From contig NZ_CUEE01000004.1 of NCBI RefSeq assembly GCF_001224225.1, forward strand, positions 186,001-250,000: a stretch of DNA of 64,000 bases. Direction: 5' to 3'. The DNA is from Staphylococcus borealis (lineage in GTDB: Bacteria; Bacillota; Bacilli; Staphylococcales; Staphylococcaceae). The notes beneath the pieces were generated by a model that did not search any database, was not told where the DNA came from, and worked only from the letters and a program-made list of their open reading frames with translations. Shown here one piece after another: positions 1-10,191 of this stretch (the stretch's first letter is position 1; every line of letters starts with the position of its first letter). Position numbers and translations under genes: made by a program.

Positions 1-397
1 TTTGTGATTCAATTTCAATATTATGATTTGGACAATATGGCTTGCCTATTCGTGCGTAAAGTAAACGTATATAATCATAAATTTCAGTTACAGTCGCTAC
101 AGTAGAGCGAGGGTTTTTACTTGTTGTTTTTTGATCAATTGAAATTGCTGGAGATAATCCTTCGATGGTATCCACATCTGGTTTATCCATTTGACCCAAA
201 AATTGGCGCGCATATGCACTTAATGATTCGACGTATCGTCTTTGACCTTCAGCATAAATTGTGTCAAAGGCTAAAGATGATTTACCTGATCCTGATAAGC
301 CTGTCATAACAATAAGTTTATTTTTAGGAAGTTCTATATCTACATTTTTCAAATTATGTGCGCGTGCGCCTTTTACTACAATACTTGGTCCCTTCAT
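1..397 (-). CDS. uvrA: UvrA excinuclease ATPase subunit, N-terminal part only
   Basis: This is the first ~132 codons of UvrA, the damage-recognition ATPase of the UvrABC nucleotide excision repair complex. The rest lies beyond the window's left edge. The reading begins [18 protein letters not shown] and carries Walker [10 protein letters not shown] at about residues 33-41, followed by the family stretches [19 protein letters not shown] and [19 protein letters not shown]. The ATG at 395-397 lies 7 bases after the uvrB stop, so uvrB and uvrA form one transcription unit in the usual Firmicute order. SOS control through the upstream LexA-like box is inferred. Partial because of the window boundary, not because of damage. 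Confidence 0.97.
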   Translation of the reverse strand, partial: MKGPSIVVKGARAHNLKNVDIELPKNKLIVMTGLSGSGKSSLAFDTIYAEGQRRYVESLSAYARQFLGQMDKPDVDTIEGLSPAISIDQKTTSKNPRSTVATVTEIYDYIRLLYARIGKPYCPNHNIEIESQ

Positions 398-404
398 ATA
401 ACTG

Positions 405-2390
405 TCACCCTTCTGCTTTTAATTCAAATAACATATCTCTTAATTCCGTTGCTCTTTCGAAGTCTAAATCTTTAGCTGCTTTTTTCATTTCTTTTTCTAT
501 ATTCTCAATCGTTTTTTGTCTTTCTTTTTTAGTCATTTTCTTAGGTAGTTCAGTTTGTTGTTTGTCATTTGTTTCATCATTATCTACGGTAGCACTAATA
601 ACATCATGAATCTTTTTGTTAATTGTTTTTGGCGTGATACCATATTTTTCATTATGTGCCATTTGTATATCACGACGTCTTTGTGTTTCATCAAGTGCAT
701 ATTGCATTGAGTCGGTGATTTTATCAGCATACATGATAACTTCACCTTTCTCATTACGCGCCGCACGACCAATGGTTTGAATTAATGAACGGTTTGAACG
801 TAGGAAACCTTCTTTATCCGCATCTAAAATGACTACTAATGAAACTTCAGGTATATCGATACCTTCCCTTAGTAAGTTAATACCTACAACAACATCATAT
901 GTTCCCATTCTTAAGTCACGAATGATTTCAATACGCTCTAACGTTTTAATTTCTGAGTGCAGGTAATTCACTTTAATTCCCGCTTCTTTCATATAAGTGG
1001 TTAAGTCCTCACTCATTTTCTTAGTTAATGTAGTAACTAGGACACGTTCGTCCCTATCAATGCGTTCTTGAATTTCACTAAGTAAATCATCAATTTGATT
1101 CTTAGTTGGTCTCACATCAATCTTAGGATCTAAAAGACCCGTTGGACGGATAATTTGTTCAACCATCTCATCAGTATGTTCAATTTCATATGGTCCTGGT
1201 GTCGCTGAGACATATACTAATTGATTTGTTTTTTGTTCAAATTCTTCAAATTTTAATGGTCGGTTATCCATCGCACTTGGCAAACGGAAACCATGTTCAA
1301 CGAGCACTTGTTTACGTGCGCGGTCACCATTGAACATGCCTCTAATTTGAGGTAATGTCACGTGAGACTCGTCTATCATGACTAACCAATCATCACCAAA
1401 GTAATCTAGCAATGTATAAGGCGTTGAACCTAAAGGTCTTAATGTTAAGTGAACAGAATAATTCTCTATACCCGAACAGAAGCCCATTTCTCTCATCATT
1501 TCTAAGTCATAATTTGTGCGTTGCTCTAAACGTTGTGCTTCTAATAACTTGTTCTCATCTTTTAATTCTTTTAATCGTTCTTCTAATTCTTTCTCGATAC
1601 GCTCTATTGCGATTTTCATTTTTTCTTCACGTGTTACGAAGTGAGAAGCAGGGAAAATAGCGAAATGCTCGCGTTCACGAATGACTTCCCCTGTTAAATA
1701 ATTGACTTCTCGAATGCGATCAATCTCATCGCCAAAGAATTCAACGCGAATACACATCTCTTCGCGTGAAGCTGGGAAAATTTCGACAACATCTCCACGT
1801 ACTCTAAATGTACCACGTTGGAAATCAATATCATTTCTAGAATATTGTACATCCACAAGTTTACGAAGAAGTTCACTTCGGTCCATCTCCATACCAACTC
1901 GAACACTTACTACTAAATCTTTATATTCTTCTGGGTTACCTAAACCATAAATACAACTTACACTGGCAATGATAATGACATCATCACGTTCAAATAATGC
2001 ACTCGTTGCAGAATGTCGTAGTTGGTCAATTTCATCATTAATTGAGGCATCTTTCTCAATAAATGTATCGGTTGAAGGTACATAAGCTTCTGGTTGATAA
2101 TAATCATAATAACTAACAAAATACTCCACCCTATTCTCCGGGAAGAACTCTTTAAACTCACTATAAAGTTGTCCTGCTAGCGTTTTATTATGTGCAATGA
2201 TGAGCGTTGGTTTACCCACTTCTTTAATTACATTACTCATCGTGAATGTTTTACCTGTACCAGTCGCACCTAACAGCGTTTGATGACGCTTACCTTCTTT
2301 AACACCTTCCACTATTTTCTCGATTGCTTGTGGCTGGTCCCCTTGCGGATCAAACTCAGAATTCAATTTAAACGGGTAATGTTCCACCAT
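405..2390 (-). CDS. uvrB: UvrB, excinuclease ABC subunit B
   Basis: UvrB is the helicase-like subunit that verifies damage and forms the preincision complex with UvrA and UvrC. The product is 661 aa, normal for the family. Visible motifs are Walker [17 protein letters not shown] near residue 40, the beta-hairpin region [12 protein letters not shown] near 90, the helicase motif [20 protein letters not shown], and the C-terminal UVR domain ([20 protein letters not shown]) that contacts UvrC. The ATG at 2388-2390 follows AAGGAGGC at a good distance. uvrA follows after 7 bases. A LexA-like operator lies about 250 bases upstream, consistent with SOS induction as known for staphylococcal uvrAB. Confidence 0.98.
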   Translation of the reverse strand: MVEHYPFKLNSEFDPQGDQPQAIEKIVEGVKEGKRHQTLLGATGTGKTFTMSNVIKEVGKPTLIIAHNKTLAGQLYSEFKEFFPENRVEYFVSYYDYYQPEAYVPSTDTFIEKDASINDEIDQLRHSATSALFERDDVIIIASVSCIYGLGNPEEYKDLVVSVRVGMEMDRSELLRKLVDVQYSRNDIDFQRGTFRVRGDVVEIFPASREEMCIRVEFFGDEIDRIREVNYLTGEVIREREHFAIFPASHFVTREEKMKIAIERIEKELEERLKELKDENKLLEAQRLEQRTNYDLEMMREMGFCSGIENYSVHLTLRPLGSTPYTLLDYFGDDWLVMIDESHVTLPQIRGMFNGDRARKQVLVEHGFRLPSAMDNRPLKFEEFEQKTNQLVYVSATPGPYEIEHTDEMVEQIIRPTGLLDPKIDVRPTKNQIDDLLSEIQERIDRDERVLVTTLTKKMSEDLTTYMKEAGIKVNYLHSEIKTLERIEIIRDLRMGTYDVVVGINLLREGIDIPEVSLVVILDADKEGFLRSNRSLIQTIGRAARNEKGEVIMYADKITDSMQYALDETQRRRDIQMAHNEKYGITPKTINKKIHDVISATVDNDETNDKQQTELPKKMTKKERQKTIENIEKEMKKAAKDLDFERATELRDMLFELKAEG

Positions 2391-2841
2391 TTTGACAAGC
2401 GCCTCCTTGAATTAAACATTCATTTCTATTACTTTTTTAAAGGTTTTATTTACTTATATTTATGTACTAAACCGAAGATTTGATCTTTATAAATTGCATA
2501 GTATATTACAATCATATTGTAATGAGATTAACAGTGACACGCACACGTCGTACTTATAAATTGATATACTTATTAATTACCTATTATTGAAATAATATGC
2601 TCACTTAAGGTTATTTTATCAAATATACAAAGAAAAATACAAACGTTTGTTCGCTTACGTTTGTATTTTAAAAAATGTATCGCTATTTTGTATTCCACTC
2701 ATGTATGTGATTTATTCATATCTCATCTATTGATGCCACGCACTTACATATATTTATTATCTTTACGCTTCAATGTACATATTGTGTATTTACTCTATAA
2801 ATCAACTGACTTTTACATTCAAAAGTTCTGTTTCATAATGT
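2391..2841. other. uvrB leader/promoter region, 451 bases without a gene
   Basis: AT-rich spacer between csbA and uvrB. It holds the uvrB ribosome binding site, a LexA-like operator at 2640-2653 embedded in a larger inverted repeat (about 2634-2671), and AT-rich stretches on the uvrB side that could serve as promoter (for example a TAAAAT element near 2611-2622 read on the minus strand). I see no coding capacity that looks real. Confidence 0.6.
2640..2653 (-). promoter_or_regulatory. LexA (SOS) operator candidate upstream of uvrB
   Basis: On the minus strand the site reads CGAACAAACGTTTG, one base off the Firmicute LexA consensus CGAAC-N4-GTTCG. It lies upstream of uvrBA, a classical LexA target. 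The site overlaps the hairpin AATACAAACGT...ACGTTTGTATT, which could also act as a terminator for csbA, so the two readings are not exclusive. Confidence 0.65.
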
Positions 2842-3069
2842 TTATTCTTGATGCTTATGAAATTCAAGATTATCTATGATGACGTATCCAGCTAATAAAG
2901 AAACGACATCAATAAAAATAATCCACTCATTATGAAAGAAACCTTTATAAATAGAAGCTGCTATCAAAATAAGTGTAACAATCACACCAACCCACTTGCT
3001 TCGTGTTATGACACTAAACAACACAACTAGTACACATGGAAAAAATGCAGCTAGCGCGTACCAAATCAT
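2842..3069 (-). CDS. csbA: CsbA-like small membrane protein
   Basis: A 75-aa integral membrane protein with about three hydrophobic segments (residues 1-20, 25-45 and 50-68) and a charged tail NLEFHKHQE. In Bacillus subtilis, csbA (a sigma-B-controlled gene of unknown biochemical role) sits just before uvrB-uvrA; the same order here supports the name. The start lies 5 bases after the stop of the HD-domain gene, so the two are translated from one message. I found no clear sigma-B promoter immediately upstream. The identification rests on size, topology and position. Confidence 0.75.
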   Translation of the reverse strand: MIWYALAAFFPCVLVVLFSVITRSKWVGVIVTLILIAASIYKGFFHNEWIIFIDVVSLLAGYVIIDNLEFHKHQE

Positions 3070-3074
3070 TCAAC

Positions 3075-3716
3075 TCACCCATTTCTTCGATTTAAAATCG
3101 CCATTGTAGTTTCTCGCAATTCTGCACGAGGAATGAAATTCTCTGTCAACATTTCTGGTATTACATTTTCAATAAAGTCTTGAACAGAACTTAAATGATC
3201 AAATTGCATAATTGTTTCTAAACTATTTTCATAAATTTCAAAGAATAAGTCTTCAGGATTACGTTTTTGAATTTCGCCGAACGTTTCATATAGTAAATCA
3301 ATCTTGTCGGCCACAGATAAAATTTGACCTTCTAGTGAATCATCTTTACCCTCTTGAAGTCGTTTTCGATAAATATCTTTGTAAGGTTCAGGTATTTCTT
3401 CATTAATAAACGTGTCCACCATATCTTGTTCAACTTGTGAAAATAACATTTTCAATTCTGTTTTAGCATACTTAACTGGTGTTTTGATATCTCCAGTAAA
3501 CACTTCCGCAAAATCATGATTCAATGCTTTTTCATATAAACTTTTCCAATCAATGGTATTCCCATGATATTCTTCTACAGTTGCTAAATATTGGGCAATC
3601 TTAGTGACTTTGAAAGAGTGCGCAGCAACGTTATGTTCAAAGTATTTAAATTTACCTGGTAAACGAATTAATTTTTCTAAATCTGAAAGTCTTTTAAAGT
3701 ATTGATGAACACCCAT
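3075..3716 (-). CDS. YfbR-like HD-domain hydrolase
   Basis: 213-aa HD-superfamily metal-dependent phosphohydrolase. The metal ligands are visible as H33 (AAHSFKV), H67-D68 (NHDFAEVFTGD) and D75, in the spacing of the YfbR family, whose Escherichia coli member is a dNMP 5'-nucleotidase. Soluble, no signal peptide. The ATG at 3714-3716 follows GGAGGTAAGGTA. It is directly followed by csbA. A dNMP phosphatase would suit a neighbourhood that also holds DNA repair genes, but the substrate is not proven. The C-terminal 60 residues show no recognised domain. Confidence 0.8.
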   Translation of the reverse strand: MGVHQYFKRLSDLEKLIRLPGKFKYFEHNVAAHSFKVTKIAQYLATVEEYHGNTIDWKSLYEKALNHDFAEVFTGDIKTPVKYAKTELKMLFSQVEQDMVDTFINEEIPEPYKDIYRKRLQEGKDDSLEGQILSVADKIDLLYETFGEIQKRNPEDLFFEIYENSLETIMQFDHLSSVQDFIENVIPEMLTENFIPRAELRETTMAILNRRNG

Positions 3717-3925
3717 ATTACCTTACCTCCATGCTTTATTAAATAAAGATTATACTTACATTTATTATATCAATCAACATTTCTATGAGAAGTGTCAATT
3801 CTTTATACATTGTAGAATGTATTGTGATAAGTATTTTAATTAAAGATTAAATTGGTTTCCTATACCTCGTTCATTCATTTAATCGTTCTATTATTTTCTA
3901 GGAAATGACACTACTTATAAAATAA

Positions 3926-3967
3926 AGAGTTCAATGACTATGCTAAATCACATAGCCATTGAACTCT
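3926..3967 (-). terminator. Rho-independent terminator after the LysM-CHAP gene
   Basis: 17-base arms (AGAGTTCAATGACTATG and its complement, one mismatch) around an 8-base loop. On the minus strand a T-rich tract follows. It lies about 40 bases after the stop of the split CHAP gene. Confidence 0.8.
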
Positions 3968-4007
3968 GACGACTGAATATATTAAAAATAGTATCTAAAC
4001 ATATTTA

Positions 4008-4874
4008 TTAGTGAATAAAGTTATAACTTGAAGTATTGGTAATTGTTCTATTAGTGACATGGTTATAGTGTCCATTCCAGTTCATTTCTGAAACATATAC
4101 CGAACCATCTTGATTCACATGTTCCACAACACCTACATGACCATAATAACCTGCAGTTGTTTGGAAAATTGCACCTACTTCAGGACGATTATCTACTGTT
4201 AATCCAGCATTTTTCGCTGAGTATGCCCAGTTATTTGCGTTACCCCAATAACTTCCAATTGCGCGCCCTAATTGTTAGCGACGATCAAATGCATAGTATG
4301 TACAATTTCCGTAACTATATCGGTTACCTTGATTGACAGTTGTAATATGTTGATATGATACTGGTGAATTTACTGATGATTGGTATGTGTCATTCGTTGT
4401 AGGCGCAGGTGCACTTGTAGGTACAACATTGTAACTAGACACATTTGTTGTGCTAGCACTTACTGATTGAGCTACTACATCTGCTTGATTATAGCCTGTT
4501 GTTTCTGTATACGTTTGTGCATAATTAATCTCTTTATTTTCTAATTTTGCTGCACCTTTGTCACTTACCGCTATTAAATCACCTGGATAAATTAATGCCG
4601 TTACACCTGGATTAAGGCTATAGAGTTGTTCTAACGATAAATGATGTGATAAAGCAATTTGATATAACGTATCGCCAGCTTTAACTTTAACGATATCTTT
4701 ATCTGTTAACCCTAAGTTTGTTTCTTGTGCCACTTGGCCATCATAAGCATTTGCTTGGTGTGATGTTGTATGTGTTGAAGTTGTATGCGTCGTTTCTTGC
4801 GCATTAGCTAAACCACTTAAGCCTGCTAAAGCCGCAATTGAAGTAAATGTTACTGTAAGCGTCTTATTTATCAT
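4008..4874 (-). pseudogene. LysM-CHAP cell-wall hydrolase, interrupted by an in-frame TAA
   Basis: A secreted SsaA/Sle1-type amidase/endopeptidase gene of 288 codons if the stop is ignored. Residues 1-25 form a signal peptide ending in ANA/AQ. A LysM domain follows at about 58-104 (VKVKAGDTLYQIALSHHLSL), then a Ser/Thr-rich linker, then the CHAP domain starting with the catalytic Cys in YGNCTYYAFDRR. The frame stops at TAA 4275-4277. Directly afterwards, in the same frame, the CHAP domain resumes ([16 protein letters not shown]) and runs through the catalytic His ([11 protein letters not shown]) to ...SSYNFIH and a natural stop at 4008. The truncated 199-aa product would bind wall but lack a complete active site. 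One base change (for example TCA to TAA) would explain it. A terminator follows. Confidence 0.88.
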
Positions 4875-4957
4875 GCTGTCATTCCTTTGTCGTTTTATAT
4901 TATTCTTAATTTATACTCTAGCACACCACATTTCGTGTGTGTTCAATGTTATCGGCT

Positions 4958-4974
4958 TGTAATATAAAGGTTAA
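4958..4974 (+). promoter_or_regulatory. Possible WalR box (one mismatch) upstream of the LysM-CHAP gene
   Basis: TGTAAT-ataaa-GGTTAA departs from the WalR consensus TGTWAH-N5-TGTWAH at one position. LysM-CHAP hydrolases are typical WalKR targets in staphylococci. It lies 84 bases upstream of the start, on the strand opposite to the gene. Such AT-rich motifs occur by chance, so this is weak. Confidence 0.3.
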
Positions 4975-5071
4975 AAAGGACTTCAAGAACATGTAAAAAG
5001 ACGTACTCTAGTAATAATTAATATTACATTTTACATTTATTTAGCTACTATTTATGTTTTATAAATAATTT

Positions 5072-5346
5072 GAGCCTGGGACAAAATAATATAATGAAGC
5101 TATTTTGCAAATTCGCAGTAGCTTACTGAACTGAAAATGCGCTTAAATCAAGCTTTTCTCAGTTCTAGTCATCCTTGCGGGCGGGGCCCCAACAAAGAGA
5201 ATTTCATCAAGAAATTCTACAAGTTAAGCAAGTTGGGGTCGGGACCCCAGTACTGAGTATTTCATCAAGAAATTCTACAAGTTAAGCAAGCTAAGAGCGG
5301 AACAACGATATAAATTTTGAAAAAATTATATTTTTGTCCCGCTCCC
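5072..5346. repeat. Staphylococcal intergenic repeat (GAGCCTGGGACA type with STAR-like block)
   Basis: The element begins GAGCCTGGGACAAAA and ends TTTTTGTCCCGCTCCC, so its ends are inverted copies. Inside are a CTGAACTGAAAATGCGCTT...AAGC hairpin segment, a GGCGGGGCCCCAAC block related to the S. aureus STAR repeat, and a 31-base direct repeat (5202-5232 and 5260-5290, beginning TTTCATCAAGAAATTC). Related copies occur at 30049-30355, 50428-50705 and, inverted, 62570-62705. It lies 20 bases after the prfB stop, and its inverted ends may act as terminator. Confidence 0.85.
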
Positions 5347-5366
5347 TAATCTATCATTCAATTTTA

Positions 5367-6483
5367 TTAATTATCGCTATGATTCATTGCTTGTCTTAAG
5401 TATGCTTCAATAAATGGTTGAATTTCTCCATCCATAACAGCATCAACTTTACCAGTTTCTTCATTAGTTCGATGGTCTTTCACCATAGAATACGGATGGA
5501 ATACATACGAACGAATTTGACTTCCCCATCCAATCTCTTTTTGTTCACCACGTATTTCAGCCATTTCACGTTCTTGTTCTTCCAATTTTAATTGGTATAA
5601 TTTAGCTTTCAACATTTTCATAGCTGCTTCACGGTTTTTTATTTGTGAACGTTCGTTTTGGTTATTGACTACAATGCCTGTGGGATGATGGGTAATTCGG
5701 ATGGCAGATTCAGTTTTATTGATATGCTGACCCCCAGCACCAGACGCTCTAAATGTATCTACAGTAATGTCATCAGGATTGATTTCAATTTCGATTTCGT
5801 CATTATTGAATTCTGGAATGACATCACATGATGCAAAAGATGTATGACGGCGTCCTGATGAATCAAAAGGTGAAATTCTAACTAATCTATGAACACCTTT
5901 TTCAGCTTTCAAGTAACCGTATGCATTGTGACCTTTAATTAATAGCGTTACGCTTTTCACACCAGCTTCATCACCCGGTAAATAATCTACGGTTTCAACT
6001 TTGAACCCTTGTTGTTCACCGTAACGCTGATACATACGCAGTAACATACTAGCCCAGTCTTGAGATTCAGTACCCCCAGCACCTGGGTGTAATTCTAAAA
6101 TTGCATTATTAGCATCATGTGGCCCATCTAATAATAATTGTAGTTCAAATTGATCAACTTTTTCTTTGAAGTCGTGTACATTCTGTTCTAAATCATCTTT
6201 TACATCATCATCTAACTCTTCTTGCAACAATTCCCAAGTTGCAGTCATATCTTCAACTTCTTCATCTAATTCATGGTAACCATTTACAACTGATTTTAAT
6301 GCATTATTTTTATCAATAATGTCTTGTGCTTTATTTTGATCATCCCAAAAATCAGGTTCAGTCATCATTTCTTCATATTCTTGTATATTTGTCTCTTTAT
6401 TTTCTAAGTCAAAGAGACCCCCTAATTTGCGTTAAGTTCTGACGATATTCATCTATATTTCGCTTAATTTCAGATAATTCCAT
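5367..6483 (-). CDS. prfB: Peptide chain release factor 2, with programmed +1 frameshift
   Basis: RF2 recognises UGA/UAA and triggers peptide release. The gene is in two frames. A 24-codon leader starts at ATG 6481-6483 ([16 protein letters not shown]) and reaches AGG GGG TCT CTT TGA (6409-6423), the conserved shift site with an internal Shine-Dalgarno-like AGGGGG and slippery CTTTGAC. Shifting +1 at the UGA continues as [22 protein letters not shown] and then through the long frame to the stop at 5367, giving about 371 aa, normal for RF2. The peptidyl hydrolysis motif GGQ is in [16 protein letters not shown]. This autoregulation by RF2 level is established for the family. secA lies upstream on the same strand, separated by a terminator-like hairpin. 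Confidence 0.97.
6408..6423 (-). promoter_or_regulatory. prfB programmed +1 frameshift signal
   Basis: Read on the minus strand: AGGGGGTCTCTTTGAC. The codon-25 UGA (6409-6411) is in frame with the upstream ATG, and GAC (6408-6410) is in frame with the long downstream reading frame. The AGGGGG lies three bases before CTT, as in E. coli and Bacillus. Confidence 0.95.
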
Positions 6484-6534
6484 TTTTATCTCTCCTATTC
6501 TTTGTCCTTTGCACTTTTTAAATGGATATGTAAA

Positions 6535-6571
6535 AAGTAGGAGCGTAGATTCAGTTCCACAACTCCCACTT
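6535..6571 (-). terminator. Terminator-like hairpin after secA
   Basis: AAGTGGGAG and CTCCTACTT arms on the minus strand followed by TTTTTA, 18 bases after the secA stop. It resembles a short member of the GGGACAGAATTC hairpin repeat family found elsewhere in the window. Confidence 0.6.
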
Positions 6572-6588
6572 ATTATTAAAAATTAAAG

Positions 6589-9126
6589 CTATTCTTCTTT
6601 ACCGTGGCAATTTTTATATTTCTTACCACTACCACATGGACATGGGTCGTTACGGCCAACTTTATCACCTTTAACAATTGGCTGTTTCTTAGCTTTTTCT
6701 TTGCCATCCTCAGCAGAGACATGTTGTGCTTTTCCAAAGTCAGTTGTTTTTTCTCGTTCTATATCTTCATCAACTTGAATTACTGATTTAAGAATGAATT
6801 TAGATGTATCTTCTTCAATATTTTGCATCATCATGTCAAATAGTTCATGACCTTCATTTTGGTAATCACGAAGTGGATTTTGTTGTGCATATGAACGTAA
6901 ATGGATACCTTGACGTAATTGGTCCATTGTATCAATATGATCCGTCCAATGCGTATCGATTGAACGTAATAATATCATACGCTCAAATTCTGCCATCTGA
7001 CCACCGATTTTTGCTTTTTGACTTTCATAAACATTTTCGATTTTAGCCCAAACCACTTCGAAGATATCTTCAGGATCTTTGCCATTAATTTCTTCTTCTT
7101 TAAGATCGCCTTCTTGTAAAAAGACATCATTAACATAGTTAATAAATGGTGCATAGTCCGGATTGTCATCTTCTTCACTAATGTGATAGTTCACACCACG
7201 CTGTAATGTTGAACGTAACATAGCATTTACTAATTGTGAGCTATCTTCAGAATCGATAATATTGTTTCTTTCGTTATAAATAATTTCACGTTGTTTACGT
7301 AACACTTCGTCATATTCAAGTATACGTTTACGTGCGTCAAAGTTATTACCTTCAACACGTTTTTGAGCTGATTCAACAGCACGTGATACCATTTTAGATT
7401 CAATAGGTGTTGAGTCATCCATACCTAATCGGTTCATCATTTTTTGAAGTCTTTCAGAACCAAAACGAACCATCAATTCATCTTGTAGTGATAGATAGAA
7501 ACGACTATCCCCTCTATCACCTTGACGACCAGAACGACCACGTAATTGGTCATCAATACGTCTAGATTCATGACGTTCAGTACCAATAACAGCTAAACCG
7601 CCAATTTCTTCTACACCTTCACCTAATTTAATATCGGTACCACGACCAGCCATGTTTGTCGCTATTGTTACAGCACCTTTTTGTCCTGCATTGGCAACAA
7701 TTTCAGCTTCACGTTCATGGTTTTTGGCGTTTAATACATCATGTCTAATGCCACGTTTTTTTAATAAATTAGAGATATATTCACTTGTTTCAACTGCAAC
7801 AGTACCTAAAAGAACGGGTTGACCCTGTTTATGTTTTTCAACAACATCTTCAACAACTGCATCAAATTTACCTTTTTGGCTAATGTAAATTAAATCTGAT
7901 TTATCGTCACGTTGAACAGGTTTATTCGTAGGGATTTGAGTAACCGTCATATTGTAAATATTACGGAATTCTTCTTCCTCTGTTTTCGCAGTACCAGTCA
8001 TACCCGCTAACTTATTGTACATACGGAAATAGTTTTGGAAAGTAATGGATGCCATTGTTTTAGATTCATTTTGAATTTTAACGCCTTCTTTGGCCTCAAT
8101 AGCTTGGTGAAGACCTTCTGAGAATCGACGACCAGGCATCGTACGTCCTGTAAATTGGTCAACAATAAGTACTTCTCCATCGACAACCATGTAATCTACA
8201 TCACGTTGTAGTGTTACGTGTGCTTTTAAAGCTGTATTAATGTGACTAATAACTTCCACATTTTGCACGTCATATAAATTTTCTATTTTGAACATGCGCT
8301 CTGCTTTGTCTGCACCTTGTTCAGTTAAATGAACTGCTTTTGTTTTTTCATCGTATTTATAATCATCTTCTGCTTTAAGCATTTTAGCGAACACATTAGC
8401 TTGCGTGTAAAGTGATGTTGATTTTTCCGCTTCACCAGAAATAATTAAAGGTGTTCTAGCTTCATCGATTAAGATCGAGTCAACCTCATCAATAATCGCA
8501 AAATGTAAAGGTCTCATTACGCGCTCTTCGGCATAATTCACCATATTATCTCTTAGATAGTCAAATCCTAGCTCGTTATTCGTACTATACGTAATATCTT
8601 GTGCGTAGGCCTCACGCTTTTCAACCGTTGACTTACTGTTTAAGTTCAATCCAACTGTTAAACCTAAAAATTCATATAGCTCTGCCATTTCCTCACTTTG
8701 AACACTAGATAAGTATTCATTAACTGTGATAACGTGTACACCTCGACCTGCGAGTGCGTTTAAATAGGTAGGCATCGTAGCCGTTAATGTTTTACCTTCA
8801 CCTGTTCTCATTTCGGCAATATCGCCTTTATGAATTGCGATACCACCCATTACTTGTACTTTATACGGCGTCATATTGAAGACACGTTTTGCCCCTTCTC
8901 TTACTAAGGCATAGGCTTGTGGTAAAATTTTATCTAAATAGTCATTTTGTTTTTTTACATCTTCAATTTCTTGTAGTTCTTGTTGAAATTGTTTTGTTTT
9001 ATTTTTAATTTCTTCATCAGTTAAGATAGCCATATCTTCCTCTAGCGAAAGTACTTCATCGGCTATTTTACTTAGACGTTTAGTTTCTTTTTTATTGCCG
9101 TCAACAATTTTTGATAAAAATCCCAT
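6589..9126 (-). CDS. secA: SecA preprotein translocase ATPase
   Basis: SecA1, 845 aa, is the cytosolic motor that drives secretory proteins through SecYEG. Walker A MRTGEGKT is at about residues 106-113, the DEVD Walker B in [18 protein letters not shown] near 208, and the helicase motif in [15 protein letters not shown] and [16 protein letters not shown]. The preprotein cross-linking domain and helical scaffold follow. The C-terminal zinc/SecB-type motif [16 protein letters not shown] is intact. The start ATG 9124-9126 follows AAAGGAGCGG. It is the housekeeping SecA, not the accessory SecA2. hpf lies upstream on the same strand. Confidence 0.98.
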   Translation of the reverse strand: MGFLSKIVDGNKKETKRLSKIADEVLSLEEDMAILTDEEIKNKTKQFQQELQEIEDVKKQNDYLDKILPQAYALVREGAKRVFNMTPYKVQVMGGIAIHKGDIAEMRTGEGKTLTATMPTYLNALAGRGVHVITVNEYLSSVQSEEMAELYEFLGLTVGLNLNSKSTVEKREAYAQDITYSTNNELGFDYLRDNMVNYAEERVMRPLHFAIIDEVDSILIDEARTPLIISGEAEKSTSLYTQANVFAKMLKAEDDYKYDEKTKAVHLTEQGADKAERMFKIENLYDVQNVEVISHINTALKAHVTLQRDVDYMVVDGEVLIVDQFTGRTMPGRRFSEGLHQAIEAKEGVKIQNESKTMASITFQNYFRMYNKLAGMTGTAKTEEEEFRNIYNMTVTQIPTNKPVQRDDKSDLIYISQKGKFDAVVEDVVEKHKQGQPVLLGTVAVETSEYISNLLKKRGIRHDVLNAKNHEREAEIVANAGQKGAVTIATNMAGRGTDIKLGEGVEEIGGLAVIGTERHESRRIDDQLRGRSGRQGDRGDSRFYLSLQDELMVRFGSERLQKMMNRLGMDDSTPIESKMVSRAVESAQKRVEGNNFDARKRILEYDEVLRKQREIIYNERNNIIDSEDSSQLVNAMLRSTLQRGVNYHISEEDDNPDYAPFINYVNDVFLQEGDLKEEEINGKDPEDIFEVVWAKIENVYESQKAKIGGQMAEFERMILLRSIDTHWTDHIDTMDQLRQGIHLRSYAQQNPLRDYQNEGHELFDMMMQNIEEDTSKFILKSVIQVDEDIEREKTTDFGKAQHVSAEDGKEKAKKQPIVKGDKVGRNDPCPCGSGKKYKNCHGKEE

Positions 9127-9551
9127 TACGTCCGCTCCTTTAGCTTAAAAACTGTTTGGCTTACAACAATTTATCATATCATTTATACTTTTAAATTTAT
9201 ACTTAAATACTCATATAAGCACAATGCTTAATTGCGTACAACTTAAATAGTTTACTTTCTATTCCCTCTATTTTGAATCGCTAAGCCTAATTTTTCAAAT
9301 ATCCAATTACTTCATTACATTAGCACAGCATGATAATAGCGTCCACGAATTACTATAATATAAGTTACAAAAAGAGTGGAACAGAATCCTTATCGAATTC
9401 ACTGTCCCACCCTTATCACAATGACTAAAGCTAAATAGCTCATTTTATGGTCACATTTTTAACCAACCAATGACTACAAACCTAGATTGTAAATTTTATA
9501 ATGTTATTGAATTTATAGTAACTTAAAGTTAATCAACTGAGTAAAAACCAA
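9127..9551. other. secA promoter region with a short hairpin repeat
   Basis: 425 bases between hpf and secA. It contains the hpf-side hairpin repeat at 9373-9412 and AT-rich sequence that should hold the secA promoter. No open frame or further conserved element was recognised. Confidence 0.5.
9373..9412. repeat. Short GGGACAGAATTC-type hairpin repeat after hpf
   Basis: AGAGTGGAACAGAATCC...GAATTCACTGTCCCACCCTT forms an imperfect hairpin of the staphylococcal repeat family (GTGGgACA-GAAT...ATTC-TGTcCCAC). It sits 140 bases past the hpf stop and probably ends its transcript. Confidence 0.65.
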
Positions 9552-10130
9552 TTATTCAGTTGTTTCAATTAATCCATATTTACCATCTTTACGTTTATAA
9601 ACAATGCTTGTACCATCTGTATCACGATCAGTGAAGATGTAGAAATCATGACCTAATAATTCCATTTGTAATACAGCTTCTTCAGAATCCATTGGTTTTA
9701 AGCTAAATTGTTTAGAACGGATGATTTCAATATCGCTATCATTTGTAGCTTCTGCATTAACCTCACCATTTGTTTCTGGTGGTGCCTCTTGAACTTCTGC
9801 TACAAACGCTTCTGGTTCTCCATGCGTTTTATGTTTACGATTAACACGTGTTTTATATTTACGAACTTGACGCTCTAATTTGCTAGTCACTAAATCAATG
9901 CCTGCATATAAATCATCGTGTCTTTCTTCAGCTCTTAATGTAACATTCTTCAATGGAATTGTTACTTCAATTTTAGTTGTTGAATTTTGATACGTTTTCA
10001 CTTTAACATGTGCGACTGCATTTGGCACATCATTAAAATAACGTTCAAGTTTACCAATTTTGTCCTCAATATAGTTGCGGATGGCATCTGTAATAGTGAG
10101 GTTATCTCCATGAATTTCAAATCTAATCAT
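9552..10130 (-). CDS. hpf: Long-form ribosome hibernation promoting factor
   Basis: Long HPF of 192 aa dimerises 70S ribosomes into inactive 100S particles in stationary phase. The N-terminal domain (about 1-95, [20 protein letters not shown]) is the YfiA/RaiA-like ribosome binder. An acidic linker of about 35 residues follows, then the C-terminal dimerisation domain (about 137-190, [20 protein letters not shown]). Both domains are present, so this is the 100S-forming type found in S. aureus. The start follows AAAGGAGAGATAGCT. comFC lies upstream on the same strand; gene order hpf-secA-prfB is conserved in Firmicutes. Confidence 0.97.
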   Translation of the reverse strand: MIRFEIHGDNLTITDAIRNYIEDKIGKLERYFNDVPNAVAHVKVKTYQNSTTKIEVTIPLKNVTLRAEERHDDLYAGIDLVTSKLERQVRKYKTRVNRKHKTHGEPEAFVAEVQEAPPETNGEVNAEATNDSDIEIIRSKQFSLKPMDSEEAVLQMELLGHDFYIFTDRDTDGTSIVYKRKDGKYGLIETTE

Positions 10131-10191
10131 AGCTATCTCTCCTTTAACCTCTTATGTTGGTAATTCTTACTATTATAATACCACGTTTAGC

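Noticed and set aside
2661-2879. 72-codon open frame on the plus strand overlapping the csbA end
   Set aside because: Composition is that of translated AT-rich spacer, starts within a hairpin and overlaps csbA on the other strand.
5202-5290. Direct repeats that resemble the start of a CRISPR array
   Set aside because: Only two units, the spacer is itself STAR-like repeat sequence, and no cas gene is in the window.
6409-6411. TGA early in prfB as a damaging mutation
   Set aside because: It is the conserved programmed +1 frameshift site, with AGGGGG and CTTTGAC in the correct positions.
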